This document shows positions 51,403 to 59,194 of a stretch of DNA of 64,000 bases, in pieces. The DNA is from Gammaproteobacteria bacterium (GTDB taxonomy: Bacteria; Pseudomonadota; Gammaproteobacteria; Acidithiobacillales; Acidithiobacillaceae), in NCBI GenBank assembly GCA_023381645.1, contig JAMCRJ010000060.1, positions 17,041 to 81,040 of the forward strand, in the 5' to 3' direction. The position numbers and the translations under genes are program-made. The stretch's first letter is position 1. Each line of letters begins with the position of its first letter. The notes beneath the pieces were generated by a model that saw only the letters and a list, made by a program, of their open reading frames with translations, had not been told where the DNA came from and ran no database searches.

Positions 51403-52225
51403 CAGGCCCCCCGTCGAGAAGCAAAACCGACACCGCACGGGACTCCGCAGCCGTCACTGCATGCGGGGAGCCGCTTTGTATCCAGTGCCGCGAGGGCGAC
51501 AGGACCCAGCGCGGGACACGGACACCATCGGCAAACCCGGCAATATACCGGATGTGGTTAGCCGGACTCTCCATAAAAATGTTTGCCCCATGCCAGCGCC
51601 CGGAACGCATACCGGAGAATAAGCCCAGGCGGAAATCGTCGAACTTTCTGCCCCATTTGGGCGATAATTCCAACTCCACAGCCGTTGCCGTGCCATCAGC
51701 ATATTCCCAGAGCGCGTCCGGCACTTTCACGCTGTAGGAGGACACGCGCGCGGCCACATCCTCTGCATTCAACGCCATCAGTTCCCGTTCAGAGCGGTAG
51801 CCTGAAATACCCCCACGCGCCAGAGCCTGGTAAGTCAGAAACTGCACCAGCATATCATGACGTAGCGTATCCCTACGCACAACGCGGGACGGGTTTTGCT
51901 CGTAGTCCAGAGCAACCGAAACCATCGTCTCAGCCAGTGCAACGCCCGCGGTAGTGAGTGTCAACACATGGCGCGGCACCCCGCGAATCAGTCCGCCGCC
52001 CTCCATATACGTCTTGACTACGAGCCCCTCGCGTTCCAGTTTCCGCACGATTCCAGAATGCCCGGAATTCGTAACGAGGCGGTTTAGCAAATCTGGTGAC
52101 GTGTAGCCATGGCGATAAATCCATACGCAGGACACGGCGAGCTTCTGCCGCCCGCGCGCCGTCGAGGACATGCCAAACTCAGAGAATTTCGCGCGTGCTT
52201 TGATTAAAGCGGTTTTACCGTCCAT
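51386..52225 (-). CDS. Winged-helix protein with PD-(D/E)XK-like half (replication-relaxation-like)
   Basis: 279 residues from ATG 52,225, with AAGGGGAA upstream. The N-terminal 110 residues suggest a winged helix (YTSPDLLNRLVTNSGHSGIVRKLEREGLVVKTY ... HVLTLTTAGVALAET), as in the replication-relaxation family of mobile elements. Residues 170-210 (VPDALWEYADGTATAVELELSPKW) have the Asp ... Glu-x-Glu pattern found in the degenerate nuclease half of those proteins. Family members are linked to mobilisation and replication of plasmids and integrative elements. It pairs with the coiled-coil gene in an overlapping two-gene unit. Confidence 0.6.
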   Translation of the reverse strand: MDGKTALIKARAKFSEFGMSSTARGRQKLAVSCVWIYRHGYTSPDLLNRLVTNSGHSGIVRKLEREGLVVKTYMEGGGLIRGVPRHVLTLTTAGVALAETMVSVALDYEQNPSRVVRRDTLRHDMLVQFLTYQALARGGISGYRSERELMALNAEDVAARVSSYSVKVPDALWEYADGTATAVELELSPKWGRKFDDFRLGLFSGMRSGRWHGANIFMESPANHIRYIAGFADGVRVPRWVLSPSRHWIQSGSPHAVTAAESRAVSVLLLDGGPGGHFA

Positions 52226-52513
52226 GTAGTTCCCCTTGTGCGGGCGCATATTCCCGCCGCACTATTACCGTACGGGGACAATTAAGAAGCACAGTGCCCC
52301 AGAGACCGTCACGCGGCACCCAAGCACTCCGCAGGCGTTGCCTGCTGCGCTCTCCGAAGCACGGACCGCAAAAACAATCCCTGACGGGGCGCTGGCGCGG
52401 GCTACGCCTTGTTTATGCTCAGCGGCTGAACGCCGCTGCCGCACTTCTCCGCTTACCTTCACGCCCTACGGGCTCCAGCGTCGCCTACGGCTCCTCGGGG
52501 GGACGCCGCGTAC
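52226..52513. other. Start of a 1.6-kb non-coding region of the mobile element
   Basis: No gene seen between the winged-helix gene and hsdM (52,226-53,811) on either strand; the open frames there are by-products of high GC. This first part holds the promoter of the minus-strand pair and a hairpin CAGCGGC-TGAAC-GCCGCTG at 52,420-52,438. Confidence 0.6.
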
Positions 52514-52598
52514 CGCGGCCACCCGCTGCGCCGGGCTTCGCTTCGCTACGGGCTTCCAGCCCTGGCCTGAACGGCCAGCCACGCAGCGGGTGGCCGCG
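52514..52598. repeat. 17-bp perfect inverted repeat enclosing a second hairpin
   Basis: CGCGGCCACCCGCTGCG (52,514-52,530) and its exact complement (52,582-52,598) flank 51 bases that contain CTGGCC-TGAAC-GGCCAG (52,562-52,578). The inner hairpin shares its TGAAC loop with the hairpin at 52,420. Confidence 0.85.
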
Positions 52599-52840
52599 CT
52601 TCGCTTGGCGTCCGGGCTACGCCCCCACAAGGCACGGGCCAGCGCTGGGGCGCTTCCCCTCGCCCTCGGCTGGGGCCTCGGTCGTCCTTGCGGCTCCCCC
52701 GTCTCTTCGCTGGCGCTACGAGAGGTCAGGCCAAGGCCTGCCCCCCATTCCGGGCGTCGCTTGCGCTCCGTTCCCTTCATGGGCCCCCCGCGCGGACTGG
52801 CGGCGTCGGAAAACGACAGGAGCCGCCCGCACCTCGCGAG

Positions 52841-52991
52841 GTCCTGCCATGGCGTTTGGGAGTGTCGGGGCATTGTGAAGAACCGGGGGCTAGCACTTTT
52901 AGCGCTGCGCGTAGCGCAAGGCGAAGCCGGGCCTAAAATGCGCCCCCGGTAATCACAAAATGCCCGACGCTTCCAAACGCCATGGCAGGAC
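52841..52991. repeat. About 50-60-bp inverted repeat, candidate origin hairpin
   Basis: Bases 52,841-52,890 (GTCCTGCCATGGCGTTTGG ... AACCGGGGGC) and the complement of 52,942-52,991 agree at about 43 of 50 positions. Similarity continues inwards (GCACTTTTAG against CTAAAATGC), leaving a loop of about 25-50 bases with its own GCGCTGCGCGTAGCGC hairpin. A fully extruded structure would be about 150 bases. Confidence 0.85.
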
Positions 52992-53076
52992 TACCCCGCG
53001 AGGCGCCGCGGCATGGACACGCGGAAGGGGAAACCAGCGGCAACGGGGAAACAGGGAGCCTGGGATACGCTGGGAG

Positions 53077-53160
53077 AGGTTATCGACAGGGCACGACGCG
53101 CCGTCAACCTCCCAAGTCGTGAACTCGCAGAAAGCGCTTCCCGTGCCCTGTCGATAACCT
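53077..53160. repeat. 19-bp perfect inverted repeat
   Basis: AGGTTATCGACAGGGCACG (53,077-53,095) and its exact complement (53,142-53,160) flank 46 bases. The half-site GTTATCGACAGGGCACG is long enough to be a protein-binding sequence rather than only a hairpin. Confidence 0.85.
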
Positions 53161-53319
53161 CTGGTTGGCCCCTCTTCAACCGCAACGCCATATCAGGGTA
53201 CAAGAAATACTGGACCCGCGCGGGACACCGGGGCCGGGGACGGGGACAGAGTATAGCCCAAACTTTTTTAGCCCGCAGGCGGCTAACCCCTCTGCCCTCT
53301 GGTTGGCGCCTCTTCAACC
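53158..53319 (+). repeat. Two 24-bp direct repeats (possible iterons)
   Basis: 53,158-53,181 and 53,296-53,319 are the same except one base (CCTCTGGTTGGCSCCTCTTCAACC in degenerate form), 114 bases apart. Each contains a short GGTTG ... CAACC inverted repeat. Confidence 0.8.
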
Positions 53320-53811
53320 ACGTCATTCACTCAGCACGCCCTGAGCGCCGGGCAAGGCAAGGGACGCGGCAGGCAAATACAAACATCCGGCCCCATCTGG
53401 TATAGTAGAGATAGTGCATTTGGCGGGGTATGCACTGTGGAAATCGCTCGAGGTTTATGAAGTTATTGCACTTGTGCTGTGAAGCCTAACTGGGAAATTT
53501 GGGCGCTAAACTGGACAAACGGCAACTCATCCCTGGGTTGCAGAAGAACCATTCCTCCTGCCAAACCATGGCGTTGTGTCTGGGGTCCCTCCAGTGCAAA
53601 GGAACAACAATCTCCACCAAGAGTTCCCGCATACTCTCCAGCTTCTCCATAGGGGTAGTCTTAACCAATCATCTGTCTATAAAGGAAACTGTTCAGCATC
53701 TTCTATGCGCCCTTTATCTGGGCTCCCGGCCTCAGCCTGCGTTTGGGTATGTCGGGCCCCTGCTGCTACACTTTCCGGCTTCGACAACAAGCAGAAAGCC
53801 AAGGAAGTTGC
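53320..53811. other. Gap before the restriction operon, no confident gene
   Basis: GC content falls after about 53,390, which may mark the edge of the mobile element. A 53-codon minus-strand frame (MEKLESMRELLVEIVVPLHW, to 53,486) is possible but unsupported. AAGGAAG before ATG 53,812 is the hsdM ribosome site; I could not identify its promoter. Confidence 0.5.
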
Positions 53812-55983
53812 ATGACGCAGCAGGAACTCTCCGCCTTCATCTGGTCCATCGCCGACTTGTTGCGCGGCGACTTCAAGCAGTCCGAGTATGGCCGCGTCAT
53901 CCTGCCCTTCACGGTGCTGCGACGACTGGACTGCGTGCTGGAACCCTACAAGGCGGCAATCCTTGCTGAAGAAGCGAAACAGAAGGCGGCTGGGCTCAAC
54001 GCCTCGGCTATCGACACCCTGCTGCGCCGCGCCACGCCCCTGGCCTTCTACAACACCTTTCCGAAACGGTTGCCGGAACTCCAGGATGACGCCCAGGGAC
54101 TGCGCAGCAACCTACAGCAGTATATCCTGGCGTTTTCGCGGGAGGTACTGGATATCTTCCACCGCTTTGACTTCCATGCCTCAGTGGACCGGCTGGACAA
54201 GGCCGGCCTGCTGTACCTCGTGACGCAAAAGTTCGCTCAGGCGGACTTGCATCCGGACGCGGTGAGCAACTACCAGATGGGGCTGCTGTTCGAGGAGCTG
54301 CTGCGTAAATTCGCGGAAATGTCCAACGAAACCGCCGGGGAACACTTCACGCCCCGGGAAGTCATCCGCCTCATGGTGGAACTCCTCTTCACCGAGGACG
54401 GGGAGCTCCTGAACAAGACGGGGCTGATTCGCACCCTGTATGACCCCACGGCGGGCACCGGCGGGATGCTTTCGGTGGCGACGGAATACCTCCACGGATT
54501 CAATCCGGACGCGCGGCTGCAGCTTTATGGTCAGGAGCTCAACGACGAATCCTACGCCACGTGCAAGGCGGACATGCTCATCCGCGGGGAAAACATCCAT
54601 AACATAGCCCCCGGCAACACCCTCTCCGAGGATGCCCACCGCGCCGAGAAATTTGACTACATGCTGTCCAATCCGCCCTTTGGGGTGGAATGGAAGAAAG
54701 TCGAGGAGGAGGTCCGGGACGAGTACGAAAGACTGGGCTACCGGGGCCGCTTCGGACCCGGACTGCCGCGCATCTCGGACGGCTCCCTGCTCTTCCTCCT
54801 GCACCTTCTGTCGAAGATGCGCAAACCCGAAGCAGGCGGCAGCCGTATCGGCATCGTCCTGAATGGCTCCCCCCTCTTCACCGGCGCCGCAGGTTCCGGG
54901 GAATCCGAGATTCGCCGCTACGTGCTGGAGAATGACGTTCTCGAAGCCATCGTGGCGTTGCCCACGGATTTGTTTTACAACACGGGCATTGCGACGTACG
55001 TGTGGATTCTCAGCAACCGCAAGCCCGAGGAGCGGCACGGTCAGGTACTCCTCATCGACGGTTCCGGTTTCTGGCAGAAGATGCGCAAGAGTCTCGGTTC
55101 CAAGAGACGGGAATTGTCCCCGGAACACATCCGGGAGCTTACCCGGGTATTTGGCATCGCCCAGGACTTGCAACAGGCCGTAGTGCTGGATGGTGTCGGC
55201 AAGGATGCCAAGGAGCTGGAACGGCGGATATTGTTCCCGGACACCCCAATGCCGGAGGCCCCCGAAGGTGGGCGCGTCAAAGTGGTGCCGGTGTCCAAGG
55301 TATTCCGCACGACGGACTTCGGTTATCGCACCGTTACCGTGGAAAGGCCCCTGCGGCTGCGTTTCCAGATGACTCCGGAACGTCTGCAGGAATACGAAGG
55401 GAAACTGCGGGAGAAACTGGACGGGAATGGGCGCGGCCCCAAGCGCTCGCGTAGCGCCGCAGCGCAGGAACAGGCCCTCCGCGAGGTGGAGGGGTTGCTG
55501 GATGACGCGGAATCCCTGTTCCAGGCGTTGGGGTATGTCCAGGACGATAACTGGAATACGTTGTGGCCGCGCATCGAGGGGATTCTGGAAGCCCGGGGAA
55601 GCCGCCATACCCCGGCAAACCGCAAGGCGTTCCGGGATGCCTTCACGGAATCCTGCTCCGACGCGGTACCGGTGGAAGCTGGCCGTCGTAGTGGCCCGAA
55701 GTATGAGCCGGATTCCGGACTGCGGGACACGGAGAACGTGCCTTTGGGCGAGGACGTGTACGCGTATTTCAAGCGGGAGGTGCTGCCCCATGTCCCGGAT
55801 GCGTGGATTGACGAATCCAAACGGGACGCCAAGGATGGCAAGGTGGGCATCGTGGGGTATGAGATACCATTTAACCGGCATTTCTACGTGTTCGAGCCAC
55901 CCCGGAGTCTGGTGGAGATTGATGCGGATTTGAAGGCGTGTACCGGGCGGATACTCAGGATGCTGGGGGAGATGTCGGGATGA
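53812..55983 (+). CDS. hsdM: Type I restriction-modification methyltransferase subunit HsdM
   Basis: 723 residues from ATG 53,812. The helical N-terminal domain (LSAFIWSIADLLRGDFKQSEYGRVILPFTVLRRLDCVLE) is typical; EHFTPREVIRLMVELLF and DPTAGTGGMLSVA are the SAM-binding region; SNPPFGVEWK is the N6-adenine NPPF motif. The C-terminal 250 residues extend beyond classic HsdM, as in the larger subfamily. With HsdS it should methylate adenines; there is no hsdR in the window. It overlaps the next gene by 4 bases. Confidence 0.92.
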   Translation: MTQQELSAFIWSIADLLRGDFKQSEYGRVILPFTVLRRLDCVLEPYKAAILAEEAKQKAAGLNASAIDTLLRRATPLAFYNTFPKRLPELQDDAQGLRSNLQQYILAFSREVLDIFHRFDFHASVDRLDKAGLLYLVTQKFAQADLHPDAVSNYQMGLLFEELLRKFAEMSNETAGEHFTPREVIRLMVELLFTEDGELLNKTGLIRTLYDPTAGTGGMLSVATEYLHGFNPDARLQLYGQELNDESYATCKADMLIRGENIHNIAPGNTLSEDAHRAEKFDYMLSNPPFGVEWKKVEEEVRDEYERLGYRGRFGPGLPRISDGSLLFLLHLLSKMRKPEAGGSRIGIVLNGSPLFTGAAGSGESEIRRYVLENDVLEAIVALPTDLFYNTGIATYVWILSNRKPEERHGQVLLIDGSGFWQKMRKSLGSKRRELSPEHIRELTRVFGIAQDLQQAVVLDGVGKDAKELERRILFPDTPMPEAPEGGRVKVVPVSKVFRTTDFGYRTVTVERPLRLRFQMTPERLQEYEGKLREKLDGNGRGPKRSRSAAAQEQALREVEGLLDDAESLFQALGYVQDDNWNTLWPRIEGILEARGSRHTPANRKAFRDAFTESCSDAVPVEAGRRSGPKYEPDSGLRDTENVPLGEDVYAYFKREVLPHVPDAWIDESKRDAKDGKVGIVGYEIPFNRHFYVFEPPRSLVEIDADLKACTGRILRMLGEMSG

Positions 55984-57014
55984 AGTTCAGAACGCTTTTC
56001 CTTGTTGTACTTTTATTCGCCTGCGCTCTGCCGGCATACGCACTTGGCTTACCTCTGTCGCCCTGGAAGGGCCAGGACTTGACGCACTCCGAGGCCACCG
56101 TGCTGGCGCTGAAAGCTTACGAAGGCCTGGAGCTGCTTCAGGTACTGCAAGCGGGGGCACAGGCGGGAAACATTGATGCGATGTTGGCCCTGACCATCTA
56201 TTACAACCACGCCCAGGAATTCACTAAGGCCGCGGTTTGGGCGCGAAAGGCCGCGCATGCCGGGAGTCCCCTGGGAGAGCGGGATTTGAGTTTTGCCTAT
56301 TACCGGGGCCATGGCGTTCCGGAAAGTTTGCCAAAGACTATTTACTGGGCCGAGAAGGCGGCCCAACATAATGTACGGCAGAGCCAATACTTTCTAGCGT
56401 ACCTACACCAGCAGGGGGAAGGTTTTCCGAAGGATGTGCGGGCAGCCATACCGCTCTATGAGGCGGCCGCTCAGAACGGTTCTTCTGTGGCGGCGTTTAA
56501 GTTGGCGAAAATCTATAAAAAAGGGCAGGGCGTACCGAAAGACAAAAAGCTTGCGCACTACTGGGCAAACTACGCACCCAAAGGGGGATGGCCGGACGGT
56601 AGCACGTTGCGAGCGACATTTCAGGCTTATGACCAGTATCAACATGAGGGTGCACCTTCCGCCGTCAAAGCACAGAAAAAACTCCAGTCCAAGATGAATT
56701 CAGTGTCGCGTGAGTTTTTTGGTGCATTTGATGTGCTGGCATTGTTGGTCATGTTGCTACAAGTCGGAAAATCTTTGAAACACCCGGAGGGCTCGTCCGC
56801 CACTTTTTGGGGAATCATCAGTCTGATACAGCTTTTGTACTTGCTCACGTACCTATCGCATGCGATTGCACAAAAAGAGGCGGAGCTTTGGTTCTATTGC
56901 GTGTTCTACGGTATGTCCTTCGTGCTGAGCGGCGTTATCGCCTGGGCGGCCATTTTTCGGAGAGGCGGGAAAATACCGCAGACCCCTTATGATGAAGCGG
57001 GGGCCGGGCTATGA
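55980..57014 (+). CDS. Sel1-repeat protein with signal peptide and three C-terminal membrane helices
   Basis: 344 residues; the ATG overlaps the hsdM stop. Residues 1-21 (RTLFLVVLLFACALPAYA) are a signal peptide or anchor. Residues 60-210 hold four Sel1/TPR-like repeats (AAVWARKAAHAGSPLGERDLSFAYYRGHGVPES, KTIYWAEKAAQHNVRQSQYFLAYLHQQGEGFPKD and two more), a protein-binding platform. Three membrane helices close the protein (VLALLVMLLQVG, FWGIISLIQLLYLLTYLSHA, FYCVFYGMSFVLSGVIAWAAIF). Such a gene between hsdM and hsdS is unusual. By topology the repeats face the periplasm, so a link from envelope to the restriction machinery is conceivable but unproven. Confidence 0.75.
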   Translation: MKFRTLFLVVLLFACALPAYALGLPLSPWKGQDLTHSEATVLALKAYEGLELLQVLQAGAQAGNIDAMLALTIYYNHAQEFTKAAVWARKAAHAGSPLGERDLSFAYYRGHGVPESLPKTIYWAEKAAQHNVRQSQYFLAYLHQQGEGFPKDVRAAIPLYEAAAQNGSSVAAFKLAKIYKKGQGVPKDKKLAHYWANYAPKGGWPDGSTLRATFQAYDQYQHEGAPSAVKAQKKLQSKMNSVSREFFGAFDVLALLVMLLQVGKSLKHPEGSSATFWGIISLIQLLYLLTYLSHAIAQKEAELWFYCVFYGMSFVLSGVIAWAAIFRRGGKIPQTPYDEAGAGL

Positions 57015-57079
57015 AATACCCGCGCCATCTGAAGTGCAAGGACTCTGGCATCGAGTGGTTGGGGGAGAGGGCGGGATGA
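57011..57079 (+). pseudogene. 22-codon relic of an hsdS start
   Basis: MKYPRHLKCKDSGIEWLGER is the standard HsdS N-terminus and matches the start of the real hsdS at 57,744 (MKLRAYPKYKDSGVEWLGD), then stops. Its ATG overlaps the Sel1 stop and its TGA overlaps the HEPN start, so it now acts as a coupling leader. It shows that the HEPN gene was inserted at, or with a duplication of, the hsdS 5' end. Confidence 0.8.
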
Positions 57080-57747
57080 AAGCCCTGGCACAGATTTTTG
57101 AGCCAGACGTGCGATATGCATATATGGTTGGAAGAAATACCGTGGTGACGTATACGGTTAATGTTCATATTGCCCAGAGCAGGTGTTATACCAAGAAATG
57201 GGCCGAATATCATTCCTTTTCTTTATGGGATAAGGAGTTCCATTACTCAGTATTAAAGGAATTCGAGCTACCGGAATATGTTCCTGAAGATATTAGAGTT
57301 CAATTCGATGTGGCGCTTGATGTCGCGATGTACGCTTATTTCAATTGGCTTATGTGGGACGTTGCCGCACACAAGACGCTAAACTGCTACGAGCTTACAT
57401 TGAGAACTGTACTGCACAAAGAAATCGCAAGTCTGGTTGCAAAGAAAAAAGAGAAAAAGAAACTCAAAGGAGAAAGCTCAACGGAGCTAGATGATTTCGT
57501 AACGTTTTCGAAAGTTCTTGGTATGGCAAAAGCTGCTGGTTACATAAACAATGAAGAGTATGAAATCAGCAAAGAATACATAAGAAAAGTCAGGAATATG
57601 TTTTCGCATAAATATAAAAGTTTGCTCGGATTTCCTTTCTCTCAAAACATTATAGAAACATGCTTCAAACTGATATGCTCGGTATGCTCTAAAGTCGAAC
57701 AAAAAATACAAGCCAAGCAATATAGCGATAGGGAAATAGCAGAATGA
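57076..57747 (+). CDS. HEPN-domain protein, probable RNase
   Basis: 223 residues from ATG 57,076, which overlaps the relic stop. The N-terminal 90 residues are mixed alpha/beta and unrecognised. The C-terminal helical half (TFSKVLGMAKAAGYINNEEYEISKEYIRKVRNMFSHKYKSLLG) has the HEPN active-site motif R173-N-x-x-x-H178 (RNMFSH) after a preceding helix. HEPN proteins of defence systems cleave tRNA or mRNA as a dimer. It is more AT-rich than hsdM, consistent with a separate origin. In type I systems with anticodon nucleases (PrrC) the nuclease is similarly held by the restriction complex; the same logic is inferred here. Confidence 0.7.
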   Translation: MKALAQIFEPDVRYAYMVGRNTVVTYTVNVHIAQSRCYTKKWAEYHSFSLWDKEFHYSVLKEFELPEYVPEDIRVQFDVALDVAMYAYFNWLMWDVAAHKTLNCYELTLRTVLHKEIASLVAKKKEKKKLKGESSTELDDFVTFSKVLGMAKAAGYINNEEYEISKEYIRKVRNMFSHKYKSLLGFPFSQNIIETCFKLICSVCSKVEQKIQAKQYSDREIAE

Positions 57748-58352
57748 AGCTGCGAGCGTACCCGAAGTATAAGGATTCCGGGGTGGAGTGGTTGGGGGAT
57801 GTGCCGGAGGGGTGGGGTGTTTCAGCAATTAAGCGATTAGCAACGTTCGTCTACGGGGATGCCTTACCAGTTGAGGCACGTAATGCTGATGGAAATGTAC
57901 CGGTTTTTGGTTCAAATGGTTCGTTTGGTATTCACGACCAACCTAACACTAGGGCACCCACAATTCTGATTGGGCGTAAAGGCTCGTGCGGGGCGTTAAA
58001 TTGGAGTGATGTCCCAGTATTCGCTATCGACACAGTTTATTTCGTGGATAACCGGACATGTAGTGTGAATTTGCATTGGTTTTTCTGGAGCCTACATACC
58101 GCCAAGCTGGAAACTGCCTCTCAGGATACTGGCGTCCCTGGGTTATCTCGTGAGTTTGCTCACAGCACAATGTTGCCAGTTCCGCCTGAACAAGAACAAA
58201 AAGCCATCGCCGCCTTCCTCGACGCCCAAACCTCCCGCATGGACGGGCTCGTTCAGGAAGCGGAAAACGGCATCAACCTGCTGCGGGAGCGCCGGACGAC
58301 ACTGATTTCGGATGCGGTGACGGGGAAAATTGATGTGCGGGGGTTGCAATGA
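57744..58352 (+). CDS. hsdS: Half-size type I specificity subunit
   Basis: 202 residues against the usual 400-450. The N-terminus (KYKDSGVEWLGDVPEGW) leads into one target-recognition domain (about residues 25-150, with GSNGSFGIHD and VPGLSREFAHSTMLPVPPEQEQKAIAAFLDAQ), then a single conserved helix (MDGLVQEAENGINLLRERRTTLISDAVTGKIDVRG). Half subunits can dimerise to recognise a palindromic split site. Start and stop overlap the neighbouring genes by 4 bases, so the size is not caused by an obvious frameshift. Confidence 0.85.
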   Translation: MKLRAYPKYKDSGVEWLGDVPEGWGVSAIKRLATFVYGDALPVEARNADGNVPVFGSNGSFGIHDQPNTRAPTILIGRKGSCGALNWSDVPVFAIDTVYFVDNRTCSVNLHWFFWSLHTAKLETASQDTGVPGLSREFAHSTMLPVPPEQEQKAIAAFLDAQTSRMDGLVQEAENGINLLRERRTTLISDAVTGKIDVRGLQ

Positions 58353-59131
58353 GTAGTATCCAGATAATAGCCGATATTGCAACTTCAGTCGGTACGCTGT
58401 CTTTGGCCTGGTTTACATTTCGAAGTGTTCGCCAATCGAAGAATATGGCGGCAGCTGCCAGAGAGGGTATTGAGCTGACAAAAAGCATAGAAAAGGCTAA
58501 GATAAAGCCGTACTGCGTGCTTTCGAAGGGTACATTAAATCTTCCTACTTCGGATTCCTTGCCCGATAATTATTTTTATGAGAGCGTGGTAGGTCTAGCG
58601 TTTACTGCCTCTATAGAAAACCACGGACCAGGGATTGCGCTCGATATTCATATCGCTTTTGGGGGGAATGAAGGCAAATTGTGGACAAGGCGCATCCTTG
58701 CTGCGGATATCCTGTCTCCTGGAGAACGAATTTCTTTTTCACATGCCTTTACTGAAACTGATTTCCCCGAATCCGAAGTGCGAGATTTTCCTAGGGCGGG
58801 GACACCAGGCCGCATTAAGTGTCAGGCTAGTGACTTGCGCAGTAATGTTAAGTACGTGGTGTTGGAATATAAGGACGTTGAGGAAGGTGCGTTCCGCTCT
58901 ATTCGTTTGTTTGTCCCGCGAGTGGCTGTTACTGGCCAGGTATTTTCTCTTGAAGAGCGCTCCGATGCGGAGAAGCTCCAACCTGAAATGATGGGCACGA
59001 TTTTTATGGATGGGAAACATCCCGACACCCCTTGGTATGCAGAGACTGAAGATGAAAAAGCGTTGCGACTAGGGCAAATAAGTACCTCCACCCCTGAGGT
59101 TGTACCGCTATCACGTCAGGAGGATGTGTGA
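58349..59131 (+). CDS. Unrecognised membrane-anchored protein ending the restriction operon
   Basis: 260 residues; the ATG overlaps the hsdS stop. A single N-terminal hydrophobic stretch (IIADIATSVGTLSLAWFTF) and a basic helix precede a beta-rich soluble domain (AFTASIENHGPGIALDIHIAFGG, KYVVLEYKDV), resembling the many uncharacterised 'N-terminal helix plus beta domain' genes found beside defence systems. No family assigned. It is the last gene of a five-gene overlapping operon. Confidence 0.65.
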   Translation: MSSIQIIADIATSVGTLSLAWFTFRSVRQSKNMAAAAREGIELTKSIEKAKIKPYCVLSKGTLNLPTSDSLPDNYFYESVVGLAFTASIENHGPGIALDIHIAFGGNEGKLWTRRILAADILSPGERISFSHAFTETDFPESEVRDFPRAGTPGRIKCQASDLRSNVKYVVLEYKDVEEGAFRSIRLFVPRVAVTGQVFSLEERSDAEKLQPEMMGTIFMDGKHPDTPWYAETEDEKALRLGQISTSTPEVVPLSRQEDV

Positions 59132-59194
59132 TATATGGTGCGCCCATCTTCGTGGGTCTCTCGAATCCTGTGGTCCTGCTAACAGGCGCGTGTG

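Noticed and set aside
53520..53545. Possible right attachment site matching the tRNA-Phe 3' end
   Set aside because: Only TCCCTGGG (8 bases) is shared, too short to be convincing.
54181..55881. A 566-codon minus-strand frame
   Set aside because: Entirely antisense to hsdM; the composition (His/Gln/Arg-rich) has no family character.
53812..59131. Missing hsdR hidden in another frame
   Set aside because: No DEAD-box or endonuclease frame of the required size exists between hsdM and the second array on either strand.
59136..59146. GTGCGCC near the start of array 2 as another intron scar
   Set aside because: It is not preceded by ACGT or an attC hairpin, and 7 bases occur by chance at this length.
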